Assembly (NCBI GenBank): GCA_022827055.1
Contig: JAJDTR010000033.1
Span: 1-64,000, forward strand
DNA: 64,000 bases
Direction of reading: 5' to 3'
Origin: Candidatus Poribacteria bacterium
GTDB taxonomy: Bacteria; Poribacteria; WGA-4E; JAJDTR01
In this document: piece after piece, positions 1 through 10,532 of the stretch
Layout: the number at the start of each line of letters is the position of its first letter
How positions within the stretch are numbered: the stretch's first letter is position 1
Translations under genes and position numbers: made by a program
Notes under the pieces: generated by a model
Database searches by the model: none
The model's input: the letters and a program-made list of their open reading frames with translations, nothing else
Told to the model about the DNA's origin: nothing

Positions 1-120
1 TGTTTGAAAAGTAGGTAGCAAAGCCATTTTTGGTCATTTGAGGGTCAAAATCATCGGATTTTCAAGACTTTTACCCCAAAATAGCCTTTCTCTAAGGCGA
101 TTCCGGACTTTTCAAACAGG
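1..120. repeat. MITE-like element, left end cut by window
   Basis: The ends are inverted: TGTTTGAAAAGT at 1-12 matches the complement of TTTTCAAACAGG at 109-120. Just inside the left end is the block AGCAAAGCCATTTTTGGTCA, which recurs at 10550-10575 and, inverted, at 39010-39032. No ORF lies inside. It is the shortest of three related elements in the window. The first two bases of the left terminal repeat fall outside the window, so the true left border is not visible. Confidence 0.7.
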
Positions 121-351
121 TTCTAAGGCTATCTGCGTTGAAGCTTATAAATAACCAGGTGAATGCTCAACAGAGAAGGTCCCTATGGGAGTTCTAACGC
201 AGTCGCTGTGGAATCGCTATCACAAAGGAATCTCCATCGCCCATTGATCTAGGGGTTGGGAGACCCACCCCTACGAAGGAGAATACGTGTGTACATGCCC
301 CCGATTATCTGGTTGGTCAACAGAACCCAGCTAATCGTATCGGCAATTTAG
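121..351. repeat. Intergenic repeats 3' of eno
   Basis: Bases 179-250 are a degenerate copy of the CTATCGC/GCTTGATC repeat family (CCCTATGGGAGTTCTAACGC, then AATCGCTATC, then CCCATTGATC). Bases 251-278 hold a hairpin with the tail CCCCTACGA. No gene or clear terminator for eno is visible. Confidence 0.5.
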
Positions 352-1974
<1,623 letters not shown>

Positions 1975-2670
1975 TCATTCCTCAATCACAAACTCAATAA
2001 GGAGATACGAACTTGCTAAAAACACAGCACCGTAGATGACTAACGTCGAAATCCAAAAATGTCCCTCAAGTCCCCCCGTCGTAAGCAGTGACACCGTACA
2101 TTTCGCCCCAGCCATGATGACGGGGAATATCAGTGGCAGCAGGATGACGGACAAAAGGCTCTCCGCCCCATGCGTGCTGGTGGAAATGCCCGAAATCGTG
2201 ACACCAACCGCGCAGAAGCCGAGCGTGCCTATAGTGAGGACGCCGATTAGTTTCATTAGCGTACCTAGCGTCAACGTGTCCAGCGCCTCCAAGAATTGGA
2301 GTGCGACCGGGGTTATCACCGCTTCCAAAACAGCGAGGAGGAAGAGATTGCTTACAACTTTGGACAGATAGAGATTGCTCGGATCGACGCCGGTTAATCT
2401 GACTCCTTGCAGTGCTCCACTCGCCCGCTCAACATCAAAAGATCTGTTCAACAGGATAATCCCGGCGAAGGCAAAAGCTGCCCATAATACACTAGCAGCG
2501 AGTTTTCCTCGATCTTCCACGTCTTGAGGAAATATTGGCCCAAACGCAAGACTAAAGATTAACACTACGAGCACGCTGAAAACGAAGATTAAAACCAGTG
2601 TGTCCTTTGTGCGAAAGAAGAGTGCAATATCTTTGCGAACTAGCCAACCGATTTGGTGAAATGATTTCAT
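1975..2670 (-). CDS. ccmB: Heme exporter protein CcmB
   Basis: Membrane subunit of the CcmAB ABC transporter that powers release of holo-CcmE in system I cytochrome c maturation. 231 residues, typical for CcmB. The N-terminus (LVRKDIALFFRTKD) is the characteristic cytosolic start, followed by about six hydrophobic segments; the conserved LNRSFDVERASGALQGVRLTGVDPS... region lies at roughly 55-80. It overlaps ccmA by 4 nt (2667-2670), so the two are translationally coupled. CcmC and CcmD, usual neighbours, are not found after it; the next gene is eno. Confidence 0.93.
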   Translation of the reverse strand: MKSFHQIGWLVRKDIALFFRTKDTLVLIFVFSVLVVLIFSLAFGPIFPQDVEDRGKLAASVLWAAFAFAGIILLNRSFDVERASGALQGVRLTGVDPSNLYLSKVVSNLFLLAVLEAVITPVALQFLEALDTLTLGTLMKLIGVLTIGTLGFCAVGVTISGISTSTHGAESLLSVILLPLIFPVIMAGAKCTVSLLTTGGLEGHFWISTLVIYGAVFLASSYLLIEFVIEE

Positions 2671-3380
2671 TTCATCTGGTGTTGTTTAAGGCTCATGTCA
2701 TATTGGAGGGACAATTCATCAAGCGCAATTTCGTCTTTTCTGGCAATCGACTTGAGCCGTGCGTCTAGCAAAAAAAGGAATCGTGTACCTGCGAGATAAC
2801 CCAACTGTGTCTCGTGTGTCGTCAGCACAATTCCTTTGCCCCGTGCGCGTTCATGATGAATTCGGTCCAACACAAACTGCTTTGCAGCGACATCAAGGCC
2901 TGAAAAGGGTTCATCAAGAAATAGAAGGGTCGGGTCATGTATGAGAGCTTTGGCTATCATAAATCGCTGAATCATGCCGCGCGAAAAAATTTCCATCCGC
3001 TCATGCGCAAACCGTGTCAGCCCTACTTCGTCAAGGAGAGCGGTGATTCTCCCTTCTAACGAATCAACCGCATATAATTTTCCAAAAAATCTGAGGTTTT
3101 CGTAGGGAGTCAATTCAAGATAGGCGAGTGGTTCGTGCACTACGACTCCGAGCATTTGGCGAACGCCAAAAGGATTGTCAAGGGCGTTCGCGCCAGCAAT
3201 CTGTAGATTGCCGGATGCGGGTTTGAGAAGTGTTGAAAGAATTCTGATGAGAGTCGTTTTTCCCGCCCCGTTGGGCCCAAGAATCGAGACAACTTCCCCA
3301 GGCTGCACCTCGATATCGACATCGTCGAGAATGGTGCGATGACCAAAGCGTTTTGTTATTTTGGTCGCTTGAAGCAACAT
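2667..3380 (-). CDS. ccmA: Heme exporter ATP-binding protein CcmA
   Basis: ATPase of the CcmAB complex. Walker A is GPNGAGKTT, the ABC signature region is FSRGMIQRFMIAKAL and Walker B with the following Glu is LLFLDEPFSGLD; a switch His is present in TTHETQL. The ATG at 3380 gives 237 residues beginning MLLQATKITKRFG; a TTG 27 nt upstream is open in frame, but neither start has a convincing Shine-Dalgarno. Together with ccmB it is separated from ccmE/F/H (9.9-14.1 kb) by the korAB pair and repeat-filled gaps. Confidence 0.92.
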   Translation of the reverse strand: MLLQATKITKRFGHRTILDDVDIEVQPGEVVSILGPNGAGKTTLIRILSTLLKPASGNLQIAGANALDNPFGVRQMLGVVVHEPLAYLELTPYENLRFFGKLYAVDSLEGRITALLDEVGLTRFAHERMEIFSRGMIQRFMIAKALIHDPTLLFLDEPFSGLDVAAKQFVLDRIHHERARGKGIVLTTHETQLGYLAGTRFLFLLDARLKSIARKDEIALDELSLQYDMSLKQHQMK

Positions 3381-4310
3381 AGTTGGCAAATCGAAGAGGA
3401 CGGGCAATTTGGTTGCGGTAGAATGGGTATTGTCATACAGGTAGTCGTGGGATTAATCGGCGAATCAGACGAACAGAAATAGCAGTTAGGTTTCCACTCT
3501 CCGGATACACCGTGTTCCTGCAGGCTAGTACAAGTCGCGTTCTTGACTGCCGGAGCAACCTTTTCTATCGATGGAGAAAATCGTGCGGACTGTTTATTTA
3601 TACGAATTATTTGGGTGGGGGTTACGGGAGGCACAATCTTTGGGGGCAGAAGAGGGACGTGGAGGAGAGGAATAACAACCGTTATGATATTTATAACGTA
3701 ATAGTATCGTCTCGACTCTGTGAGCAAATTTAAATATTCGAGCATATCGTCCGCATCGACTCGGATGGTTAGGATTGGAAGGATGGAAGGGCGGAAGATT
3801 TCCTGCGGCTCTGCTCTTGACTTGTCATTCTTCTGAAGCAAATGATGGGGCTGCCGTAATTCTAGAAGCATGCTGCGGGATTTCTATCGCGTGGGATTGA
3901 CCATCGCACCAAGAATTCCATCGCCTTTGCTATGGTTCTACTGCTGCGCTCATTGTCCATTCGATTGAACTCAGTACATCGTCATCGTTGATTAACATAC
4001 AATCATAATGTGTGTAAATATGAATGTAAATGACTCTCAAGTAACACTCAACATTGCACAGGATCTACTATCGCACTCACTATTCGTTCGTTTGATCCTC
4101 TGGAGTGCGGAGGCGAGGAGGAATCGTGTTCTATTGACATTGAGGATCTCTATCGCGCTCGCTATCCACTCGCTTGATCTCACGCTGGAGTGAAAATCAG
4201 ACCACGAAGGAACACTTTTCACGGCTAGTCATTGAGCAAAAAAGGAGTGTTACTTGCTGAAAGAATTATTCCGACAGGGATAATGGCACGCTATTAAGAA
4301 TCGTTCCATT
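3381..4310. repeat. Repeat-rich intergenic region upstream of ccmA
   Basis: No convincing gene. A purine tract built on GGAAG (GGATTGGAAGGATGGAAGG) lies at 3773-3795. Three copies of the CTATCGC/GCTTGATC repeat follow: a long degenerate one at 3876-3969, then 4061-4098 and 4144-4179, the last nearly identical to 10736-10770. Open frames here (for example 3356-3871 minus) have no family features and overlap ccmA. Confidence 0.5.
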
Positions 4311-4359
4311 CTTTTTAACAAAAAAACAGCCTGAAATCATGGTGCGGATTTCAGGCTGT
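4311..4359 (-). terminator. Rho-independent terminator on the minus strand
   Basis: A perfect 13-bp stem, ACAGCCTGAAATC at 4326-4338 and GATTTCAGGCTGT at 4347-4359, with an 8-nt loop. Read on the minus strand the stem is followed by a T-rich tract (complement of 4312-4326). It lies about 430 bp downstream of the korB stop, beyond a tandem duplication, and is the best candidate terminator for the korA-korB transcript. Confidence 0.75.
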
Positions 4360-4383
4360 ATAAGATCGAAACTGGAACTAAAA

Positions 4384-4785
4384 ATTCGGCTATGTTTTAA
4401 TCCATCTCATAGTGACAAGTGATTCGCGCAATTCCGTCAATCACCGATGGACCATGCGTGGTGACCTTATCATCAATACAACGAACCGCTTCACAGCGCA
4501 ATTTCAATTTCCGTTTGAGTCACGCGTGCGGTGCAGCCAGCGTTTCCGGAGATGGTGGGCAATGCCCACCCTACAAAACTAAAGATTCGGCTACGTTTTA
4601 ATCAATCCCATAGTGACAAGTGATTTGCGCATTCCGCCAATCACCGATGGAGAATACGTGGTGACCTTATCATCAATACAACGAACCGCTTCACAGCGCA
4701 ATTTCAATTTCCGTTTGAGTCACGCGTGCAGTGCAGCCAACGTTTCCGGAGATGGTGGGCAATGCCCACCCTACAAAAACTGAAG
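4384..4785. repeat. 201-bp tandem duplication
   Basis: Two head-to-tail copies, 4384-4584 and 4585-4785, differ at a limited number of positions. Each starts ATTCGGCTA and ends in the hairpin GGTGGGCAATGCCCACCCTA plus ACAAAA. The sequence after copy 2 starts ATTCGG again and runs directly into the korB stop codon. No gene is encoded. It lies between korB and the minus-strand terminator, so it would be transcribed as the korB 3' UTR. Confidence 0.85.
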
Positions 4786-4792
4786 ATTCGGG

Positions 4793-5689
4793 TTACATCA
4801 TTTTTCTGATGATTGCCGCGCCTTGTTCCTTTGTTACCCCGAGATTTCGATGGGCAAGAGGACCGCCTTCGCCAAGAACGGGTTCTGCCTCATCCAGCGT
4901 AGGACGGCTTGTGTCGTGATAAAATAGCCCGGTTGGAATCTCGTCGCCCCATGCCATTGAGTGCTCGATGGCGGCTTTCCAATCCGTGGGGTCGTGTCCT
5001 GTCTCTTCGAGTTTGGTTACCGTCTGTTTGAAGAATGCGAAAGTGTTGTCCTTGTTGTAGGTGATGCATGGGCTAAAGACATCGATCAGTGCAAATCCTT
5101 TGTGTTCCATGCCCCTATACATCAATTCCGCGAGATGCTTAGTGTCCCCACTGAATCCTCTAGCAACATAGGATGCGCCTGTCACAATTGCCATCGCCAA
5201 GGGGTTGACGGGCCCCTCAACGCTACCGAAGGGCGTACTCTTGGTCTTCATGCCGATTCTACTTGTAGGAGAAACTTGCCCCGTGGTCAAGCCGTAGATT
5301 TGATTGTTCATAACTATATACAGCAGATCGACGTTACGCCGCATGGTATGAACAAAGTGGTTGCCACCAATACCGTAGCCGTCTCCATCGCCGCCAGTGG
5401 CGATTACAGTCAGATCATGGTTGGCGAGCTTGACTCCCGTCGCTACGGCTAACGCTCGTCCGTGAAGCGTGTGCATCCCGTAAGTGTTGATGTAACCAGG
5501 CAGGTTCGACGAGCAGCCGATACCACTAACCGTGACAAATTCGTGGGGTTCACGCCCCAACTTCGCGCACGCCAACTCGAGTGCCCTCAGAACACCAAAA
5601 TCCCCACATCCCGGACACCAATCGGGGGCTACATCTCCCTTGAAATCTTTTGCCGTCGGTGCCGCTTTAATGGGTTTATCCGATGCCAT
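4793..5689 (-). CDS. korB: 2-oxoacid:ferredoxin oxidoreductase, beta subunit
   Basis: Thiamin-diphosphate subunit of a KorAB-type enzyme that oxidatively decarboxylates a 2-oxoacid, probably 2-oxoglutarate, to acyl-CoA while reducing ferredoxin. 298 residues. CPGCGDFG at about 24 and SGIGCSSNLPGY at about 55 are conserved in the family; the ThDP motif is GGDGDGYGIGGNH (about 97-109) with MNNQIYGLTTGQ behind it. A strong AAGGAGG precedes the ATG. korA is immediately upstream with an 18-nt gap. Substrate (2-oxoglutarate or another 2-oxoacid) cannot be fixed from sequence alone. Confidence 0.92.
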   Translation of the reverse strand: MASDKPIKAAPTAKDFKGDVAPDWCPGCGDFGVLRALELACAKLGREPHEFVTVSGIGCSSNLPGYINTYGMHTLHGRALAVATGVKLANHDLTVIATGGDGDGYGIGGNHFVHTMRRNVDLLYIVMNNQIYGLTTGQVSPTSRIGMKTKSTPFGSVEGPVNPLAMAIVTGASYVARGFSGDTKHLAELMYRGMEHKGFALIDVFSPCITYNKDNTFAFFKQTVTKLEETGHDPTDWKAAIEHSMAWGDEIPTGLFYHDTSRPTLDEAEPVLGEGGPLAHRNLGVTKEQGAAIIRKMM

Positions 5690-5707
5690 GTTGTCCTCCT
5701 TGCTTAA

Positions 5708-7486
5708 TTAGACTACAATCTCTTGATATGGGACATACAAGTCAGTTTTGCCAGCTACCTGCTCTTTGACCCCATCGACAATATGGTGCGGCATAAACGG
5801 TTCACCATCGTATTTGCGAATGTGGCCATCAGCATCAAAACCGGTTTCACCGCGCAAATAACGCGCGAACTGCCCCGTAAAGTTGTTTTCTACAATAATC
5901 GTTCGCTTGGCTTTCGAGAGCGCTTGTGTGATTTCCTCCACATGCAGCGGCACAATCCATTTTATCGCGAGTTGGTTGGTAGGTATTCCCTCTTGAGTCA
6001 AGAGGCTTGCTGCTTCTTCAATCACACCTTTTGTGGTTCCCCAACCGATAAGGGTTACCTCAGCGTTCTCCGGTCCTTCCAACTCGGGCGGGTCGATTAG
6101 CGAGACGACAGCTTCCATTTTCCGCTGGCGTTTCTCGACCATCGCGCGGCGTATGTGTGGATTCGTGAACTCGTCGCTGATTAACCCCCCATCCTCATCG
6201 TGTTCATCCGTCGCAACGACATGTAAATGCTCCGGCGTGCCAGGAATTGCCCGTGGCGATATACCGCTCTCTGTAAACTTGTAGCGCAGATACTTTTCTC
6301 CGGTGTCATTGGCTTCGGTGATTAGCTCGCCGCGGTCGATTGGCTGTTCCCAGTTGATGTCGTCCGGATCGACAGTCGCGTAACCCTCCGACACTGAAAG
6401 ATCGGTAATAACAAGACCGGGACATTGGAACTTGTCGACCAAATTGAATAACTCCGGAATTGTATTGAAGCAATCCAATATGCTGGTTACCGCAACGATA
6501 ATCTTTGGAAAATCCCCTTGACTGGCACCCAACATCTGCCATAAATCGCCTTGCTCTGTTTTGGTCGGGACACCAGTTGATGGACCAGCGCGCTGGACGT
6601 TAATGGCTACCATGGGTATTTCCATCATTCCGGCGCTGCCTACCGCTTCAGTCATGAGCGCAAAGCCGCCACCGGAAGTGGCGCACATGGCACGACAGCC
6701 GGCGTGCGCGGCACCAATCACCATATTAATGACGCCAATCTCATCCTCGACCTGCCTCACCATGATTCCCATGTCATTTGCATTTTCAGCCATCCAGTGA
6801 AGAACACCGGTGGAAGGACTCATCGGATAGGCGCAGTAGAAATTGACACCCGCTGCAGCGCCACCCATGGCGAGCGCTTCGTTGCCGCCAACCTGAGCCA
6901 GGGGTTTGTCTTTCTGCGGGAGCGGGGTAGAGAAGGGAACGAAATTTTCTACGGAATACTCATACGCGGCGCGAGCTACATCGACGTTTTCATCAACAAC
7001 AGCTTGTCCTTTTCGCTTAAATTGAAGCGTCAGGATTTCCTCTAGCAACTTAAACTCCAAGCCGAGTAGATGAAGTACGCCAGCAAGCGCCACCGTGTTC
7101 TGCACCAACTTATTTCGATTGTTGTTACTAAGCTCCTTTACCGGCATTGGACACAGTTGAAGTCCGTCAGAAGCGTCTCCGGGCTTGATAGTATCACTGT
7201 TAAAAATCGCCGTACCGCCCGGCGCAACATGCTGAAGGTGGCGATCCATGGTATCTTGGTTCAAACAGAACAACAGATCAATCTTATCACCATGACTTGT
7301 AACCGGTTCCGTGCTGATTCGCGTGGTCAGGAAGATATGACCGCCACGGATGATAGACTGATAGGAATTGTAAGAAAAAAACTGGAGACCGCGACGCGCG
7401 CAAATTCTAGCGAGAATATTGCCCGGGGTAGCGATTCCCTGCCCAGCGGCCCCGCCAATTGCTATCGCGAAGTCAAATTTTGCCAT
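5708..7486 (-). CDS. korA: 2-oxoacid:ferredoxin oxidoreductase, alpha subunit (gamma-alpha fusion)
   Basis: 592 residues. The N-terminal about 190 residues are the gamma domain (AIGGAAGQGIATPGNIL, RGGH). The remainder is the pyrimidine-binding alpha domain, with YPMSPSTGVLHWMAE, QVEDEIGVINMVIGAAHAG, TSGGGFALMTEAVG and the QRAGPSTGVPTKTEQGDL signature, then a C-terminal transketolase-like domain ending near TGQFARYLRGETG. The fused layout is common in KorA. An AAAGGA motif precedes the ATG. It sits between the two ccm blocks on the same strand. Confidence 0.93.
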   Translation of the reverse strand: MAKFDFAIAIGGAAGQGIATPGNILARICARRGLQFFSYNSYQSIIRGGHIFLTTRISTEPVTSHGDKIDLLFCLNQDTMDRHLQHVAPGGTAIFNSDTIKPGDASDGLQLCPMPVKELSNNNRNKLVQNTVALAGVLHLLGLEFKLLEEILTLQFKRKGQAVVDENVDVARAAYEYSVENFVPFSTPLPQKDKPLAQVGGNEALAMGGAAAGVNFYCAYPMSPSTGVLHWMAENANDMGIMVRQVEDEIGVINMVIGAAHAGCRAMCATSGGGFALMTEAVGSAGMMEIPMVAINVQRAGPSTGVPTKTEQGDLWQMLGASQGDFPKIIVAVTSILDCFNTIPELFNLVDKFQCPGLVITDLSVSEGYATVDPDDINWEQPIDRGELITEANDTGEKYLRYKFTESGISPRAIPGTPEHLHVVATDEHDEDGGLISDEFTNPHIRRAMVEKRQRKMEAVVSLIDPPELEGPENAEVTLIGWGTTKGVIEEAASLLTQEGIPTNQLAIKWIVPLHVEEITQALSKAKRTIIVENNFTGQFARYLRGETGFDADGHIRKYDGEPFMPHHIVDGVKEQVAGKTDLYVPYQEIVV

Positions 7487-7932
7487 CTTTAATCCTTTCT
7501 TGCCAATAAACTGCCTCTTTGGTCTTAAATGAACATATCATTCATTAAGCATAAAACGACGTTTTATTCAGTTTACCGTTATCGTTTAGGTTACTGGTCC
7601 GATATGTTTTTGATTGTTGGGTGATACCGATTGGTGGGCAACTTGGCAACACTCAATCATAAGGATAACACATCTGCGCTTGGGATTTCAACTGAATTCT
7701 GTTATTTGCGTGGAGGGAGTGTACCTGGTTGTTGACTGTACATGTGGCCTCTCCTTCACTCTTAGTCGGGCATGTCGTGAAAAACGAGAGGAGGTCGAGG
7801 TTCAACGTACGTCGATTACAGAAGGGAAGAGATCCCTATTGAACGGGATTTACTATCGCGTATATTTTACAATCGCTTGATACCAACAGCCACGGAACGG
7901 CACGAGGCCGGTCCCATGCATAAGAACAGTTC
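7487..7932. other. Intergenic, one repeat copy
   Basis: A degenerate CTATCGC/GCTTGATC repeat lies at 7844-7882. The rest shows no supported gene or RNA; it should contain the korA promoter on the minus strand, which I could not place with confidence. Confidence 0.4.
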
Positions 7933-8535
7933 TTACAACCGGTTCAAAGCACTTGCTGCTTCCGGCGTGCCAATCTGTTCTAACGCATAAGCAGCGTGCT
8001 CACGAACTCGCTCGGATTCATCGTGCAGAACTTCGGTTAGAACGGGGATAGCACCGCTCGCGGATTTCCCGAGACGCGCGAGTGCAATAGCCACATTGGT
8101 ACGGACCTCCATATCCTCGTCGCGCAAAGCTTGCGTCAATGCCGGAATAGCGTTGACAGCGGAGTTACGCATTATTCCTAACGCTCTCGCAGCATTTTCG
8201 CGTACGGGTTGATATGAATCGCCCAGGGCTTGAATCAATGCGGACACCGCTGGTTCGCCTAGTCGCCCGAGTGCGTCGGCAGCGTTTAGACTCCGATGCT
8301 TTATCTCATCTCCCAGTGTCTCAATTAGCTCCGGGATGGCAGGTTCGCCGATTCGAGCAAGCGCGTCGGCGGCGCCATCGCATACATCCCAGATATCATC
8401 TCCAAGCGCCTCTATCAACGCCGGAACAGCGTGGACACCAATTCCAACCAGACTCGAAATCGCGGCAAGTTGGATCTCGGCGTCATCATCGCCCAATTCT
8501 TCGATTAGCTCTTCTATTTCGCGGCTTTGTTCCAT
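7933..8535 (-). CDS. HEAT-repeat protein
   Basis: 200 residues made of about six HEAT/PBS-lyase-type repeats of 31 residues: each reads roughly AVPALIEALGDD..DVRxNAAxALxRIG. No signal peptide or catalytic motif, so a soluble protein-binding solenoid is likely. Its ATG overlaps the stop of the upstream membrane-protein gene by one base (8535), which points to co-translation with the ccmI/ccmH side of the operon. A role in cytochrome maturation is only suggested by context; such proteins are also common in phycobilisome and generic scaffolding settings. Confidence 0.85.
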   Translation of the reverse strand: MEQSREIEELIEELGDDDAEIQLAAISSLVGIGVHAVPALIEALGDDIWDVCDGAADALARIGEPAIPELIETLGDEIKHRSLNAADALGRLGEPAVSALIQALGDSYQPVRENAARALGIMRNSAVNAIPALTQALRDEDMEVRTNVAIALARLGKSASGAIPVLTEVLHDESERVREHAAYALEQIGTPEAASALNRL

Positions 8536-9878
8536 TATTGCTGATCTGTTCTCCGAGTTTTCTCAAGAATGGAGGTAAGGCGATCCACTTGCTCTTTCCG
8601 CAAGCGGTTGTACACCCGCTCCGATATTTCTTTATTCTTGTACATTTCGTCAAGACGTGTAACCATCTCAAACCGCGCGATTCGTGCAGAATCGAGGTCC
8701 TCAGAACCCAGCTTGTTAATCCAACTCGCATCGAGATTAGTTTGAGTTTTCCCCGGTTCGGTTTCGTGAGTTGTGCTTGATCTCACCATGAAGATAGCCG
8801 CGACCAAGAAGCCGCTGGCACACGCTGCTGCAAAGGCGATTAGGGCGATCATCTTGGCGCTCGCGGGTTGACCTGCGCTTATTCCCGCATTCCCCTTCGC
8901 GGCTGCGACCGGGGCAACCTTGAAATTAAGACTTACAGTCTTGCCGATAGGCAACGGGCTGGCTGGGTCTGTAGCGTAAATATTGTAAATTGTCTCGTGA
9001 ATCTGTTCTTGGCGACTTGCGCCCAAAATGGATGATTGAGGCGCGAGCGGCAATCCCTCCGTGATGAAGACATAGAGCTGGTCAGTATCAAAGGTCAACG
9101 TTCGTGACAGGTTCAATCCGGAATCATCTATGTGCATGATGTAGGAGAATCCCGATCCGAATCTCCCCGAGGCTAGCGGCTGTTTGGATATCAATTTGTT
9201 CGATACGAGGGCAAGATCCTTGCTAATCATAGAGTCAATCTGGAGACCTTCATGACCGTTCGGCAAGTTCAGGTGCATTCCCACCGATTGGCTGTTGACC
9301 GTTGTTAGGAACTCCATTTCGCTCGTATTTTCGATTTGGATGAGTTCCATTATCGACACAGCGCCGTCGGGCGCATGATCAGGCGGGGGCGGCGCGATGA
9401 TGACCGTGTGCTGGCGAACTTTCACCACTGAATAATCGTCGGTGAATTTCCCAATTTCGATGTCCACATTGGACTCCGGCACCCAAGTCGACAACACCAA
9501 GTCGGTTTCCACATGCTCTTTACCTTCGTGGGTGGTCGAAACGCTGTAGTACGTTTCCATTCCAAATTCCAGGTTATCGAAGCTGTAAGAACCGTCGCTC
9601 GCCGTCACTGTTTCACGCTGCTGCGTCTCCGCACCTTGGTGAATCGTTAACGTCACCTTCTGATCTCCAAGCGGTGTGTTGTTTTGGCTATCAATAACTC
9701 TCCCTTTTATAGTCCCTGCCGCGTTTTGGGCGGTAGCAGAGGAGAGACAGATTGAATGGGTAGATGTGAAGCAGAAAACCACGAGGACAAATAGTGGAAT
9801 GTGTAAGGTCACAGACAATCCGCAGCACTCAGGGTTCGACTGGCTATTTGGCGATTGCGGCGACCGGAATATCTGCAT
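8535..9878 (-). CDS. Exported single-span membrane protein with carboxypeptidase-regulatory-like domain
   Basis: About 447 residues. An N-terminal hydrophobic segment (HIPLFVLVVFCFTSTHSICL) acts as signal or anchor, followed by a beta-sandwich carboxypeptidase-regulatory-like domain (AGTIKGRVIDSQNNTPLGDQ, then SDGSYSFDNLE), a long extracytoplasmic region, a second membrane span (MIALIAFAAACASGFLVAAI) and a cytoplasmic helical tail of about 60 residues (RLDEMYKNKEISERVYNRLR) resembling the tail of the neighbouring CcmI-like protein. The frame is open to 9932, but the ATG at 9878 avoids a 47-nt overlap with the upstream gene. Function unknown; gene order suggests a cytochrome-maturation accessory. 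Confidence 0.75.
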   Translation of the reverse strand: MQIFRSPQSPNSQSNPECCGLSVTLHIPLFVLVVFCFTSTHSICLSSATAQNAAGTIKGRVIDSQNNTPLGDQKVTLTIHQGAETQQRETVTASDGSYSFDNLEFGMETYYSVSTTHEGKEHVETDLVLSTWVPESNVDIEIGKFTDDYSVVKVRQHTVIIAPPPPDHAPDGAVSIMELIQIENTSEMEFLTTVNSQSVGMHLNLPNGHEGLQIDSMISKDLALVSNKLISKQPLASGRFGSGFSYIMHIDDSGLNLSRTLTFDTDQLYVFITEGLPLAPQSSILGASRQEQIHETIYNIYATDPASPLPIGKTVSLNFKVAPVAAAKGNAGISAGQPASAKMIALIAFAAACASGFLVAAIFMVRSSTTHETEPGKTQTNLDASWINKLGSEDLDSARIARFEMVTRLDEMYKNKEISERVYNRLRKEQVDRLTSILEKTRRTDQQ

Positions 9879-9885
9879 AATCGGT

Positions 9886-10221
9886 TCAACTTTCACCCTT
9901 TGTCCTTCTATATCTTTCGATTTCTTCCTCAACCGAAATCATCCCTGACGATTCAATTTGTGATACGACTGCGACGGTTTCTTCAAGGAGTTGCGCTCTC
10001 AATGTTTGATAGTCTTGCTCCGATAGTTTGCCAACTTCGTAATCTTCGTCAAGGTCCGCGAGCGCAGAAAAGCTGCGCTCACGTTCGCGCAGCAACAGAT
10101 CCATGCCAGATTCAACGGCATCTGGTTCGGGCGCCGGGCGCCCCCTAAACCGCAGCGGTAGGCAAAGATAGACTAAGAGAGGTATTCCAAGCAGCAGGAT
10201 CCACAAGATTATTAACGACAT
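9886..10221 (-). CDS. Short CcmI-like cytochrome biogenesis membrane protein
   Basis: 111 residues from the ATG at 10221, which has GGGAG 9 nt upstream; the frame is open to 10281 without a better start. An N-terminal membrane span (LIILWILLLGIPLLVYLCLP) is followed by a charged helical segment, LLRERERSFSALADLDEDYE then VGKLSEQDYQTLRAQL, which is the pattern of the CcmI/CycH N-terminal domain. The C-terminal TPR domain of full CcmI is missing. It lies between ccmH and the large membrane protein. In system I, CcmI recruits apocytochromes to CcmF/H; the short form's job is inferred. Confidence 0.75.
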   Translation of the reverse strand: MSLIILWILLLGIPLLVYLCLPLRFRGRPAPEPDAVESGMDLLLRERERSFSALADLDEDYEVGKLSEQDYQTLRAQLLEETVAVVSQIESSGMISVEEEIERYRRTKGES

Positions 10222-10532
10222 CGCGATTAACTCCCTATAGCTCGGCTTTGTACATTTGAGCAGTATAACAGACGGTGCCAATCACACGTTCCGGAAAAGT
10301 GGGTGAAATTTTAACCATCTGGCCTTTTGGGTTGACCTGTGAAAAAGTCGGTAGCGGTTTCCAGTGCCATCACGGCGGGGCAAGGGGATCTCTATGGGAT
10401 TTCTATCGCGTTCCCTATCCGGTCACTTGATCACTCGCTATCCGCTCGCTTGATTCCCGCCTACGGGTTTACTCTTGTACGGCTTTCCGTACAATCCAAC
10501 CGTTGTACTTTTGTACAAAGTCGAGCTTAGAG
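10222..10532. repeat. Repeat-filled gap upstream of the ccmI-like gene
   Basis: Bases 10385-10456 carry a double copy of the CTATCGC/GCTTGATC repeat (GATTTCTATCGCGTTCCCTA, GGTCACTTGATCACTCGCTA). The rest has no visible gene. Confidence 0.55.

Noticed and set aside
3356-3871. 171-residue minus-strand frame upstream of ccmA
   Set aside because: Overlaps ccmA, runs through repeat sequence and shows no domain.
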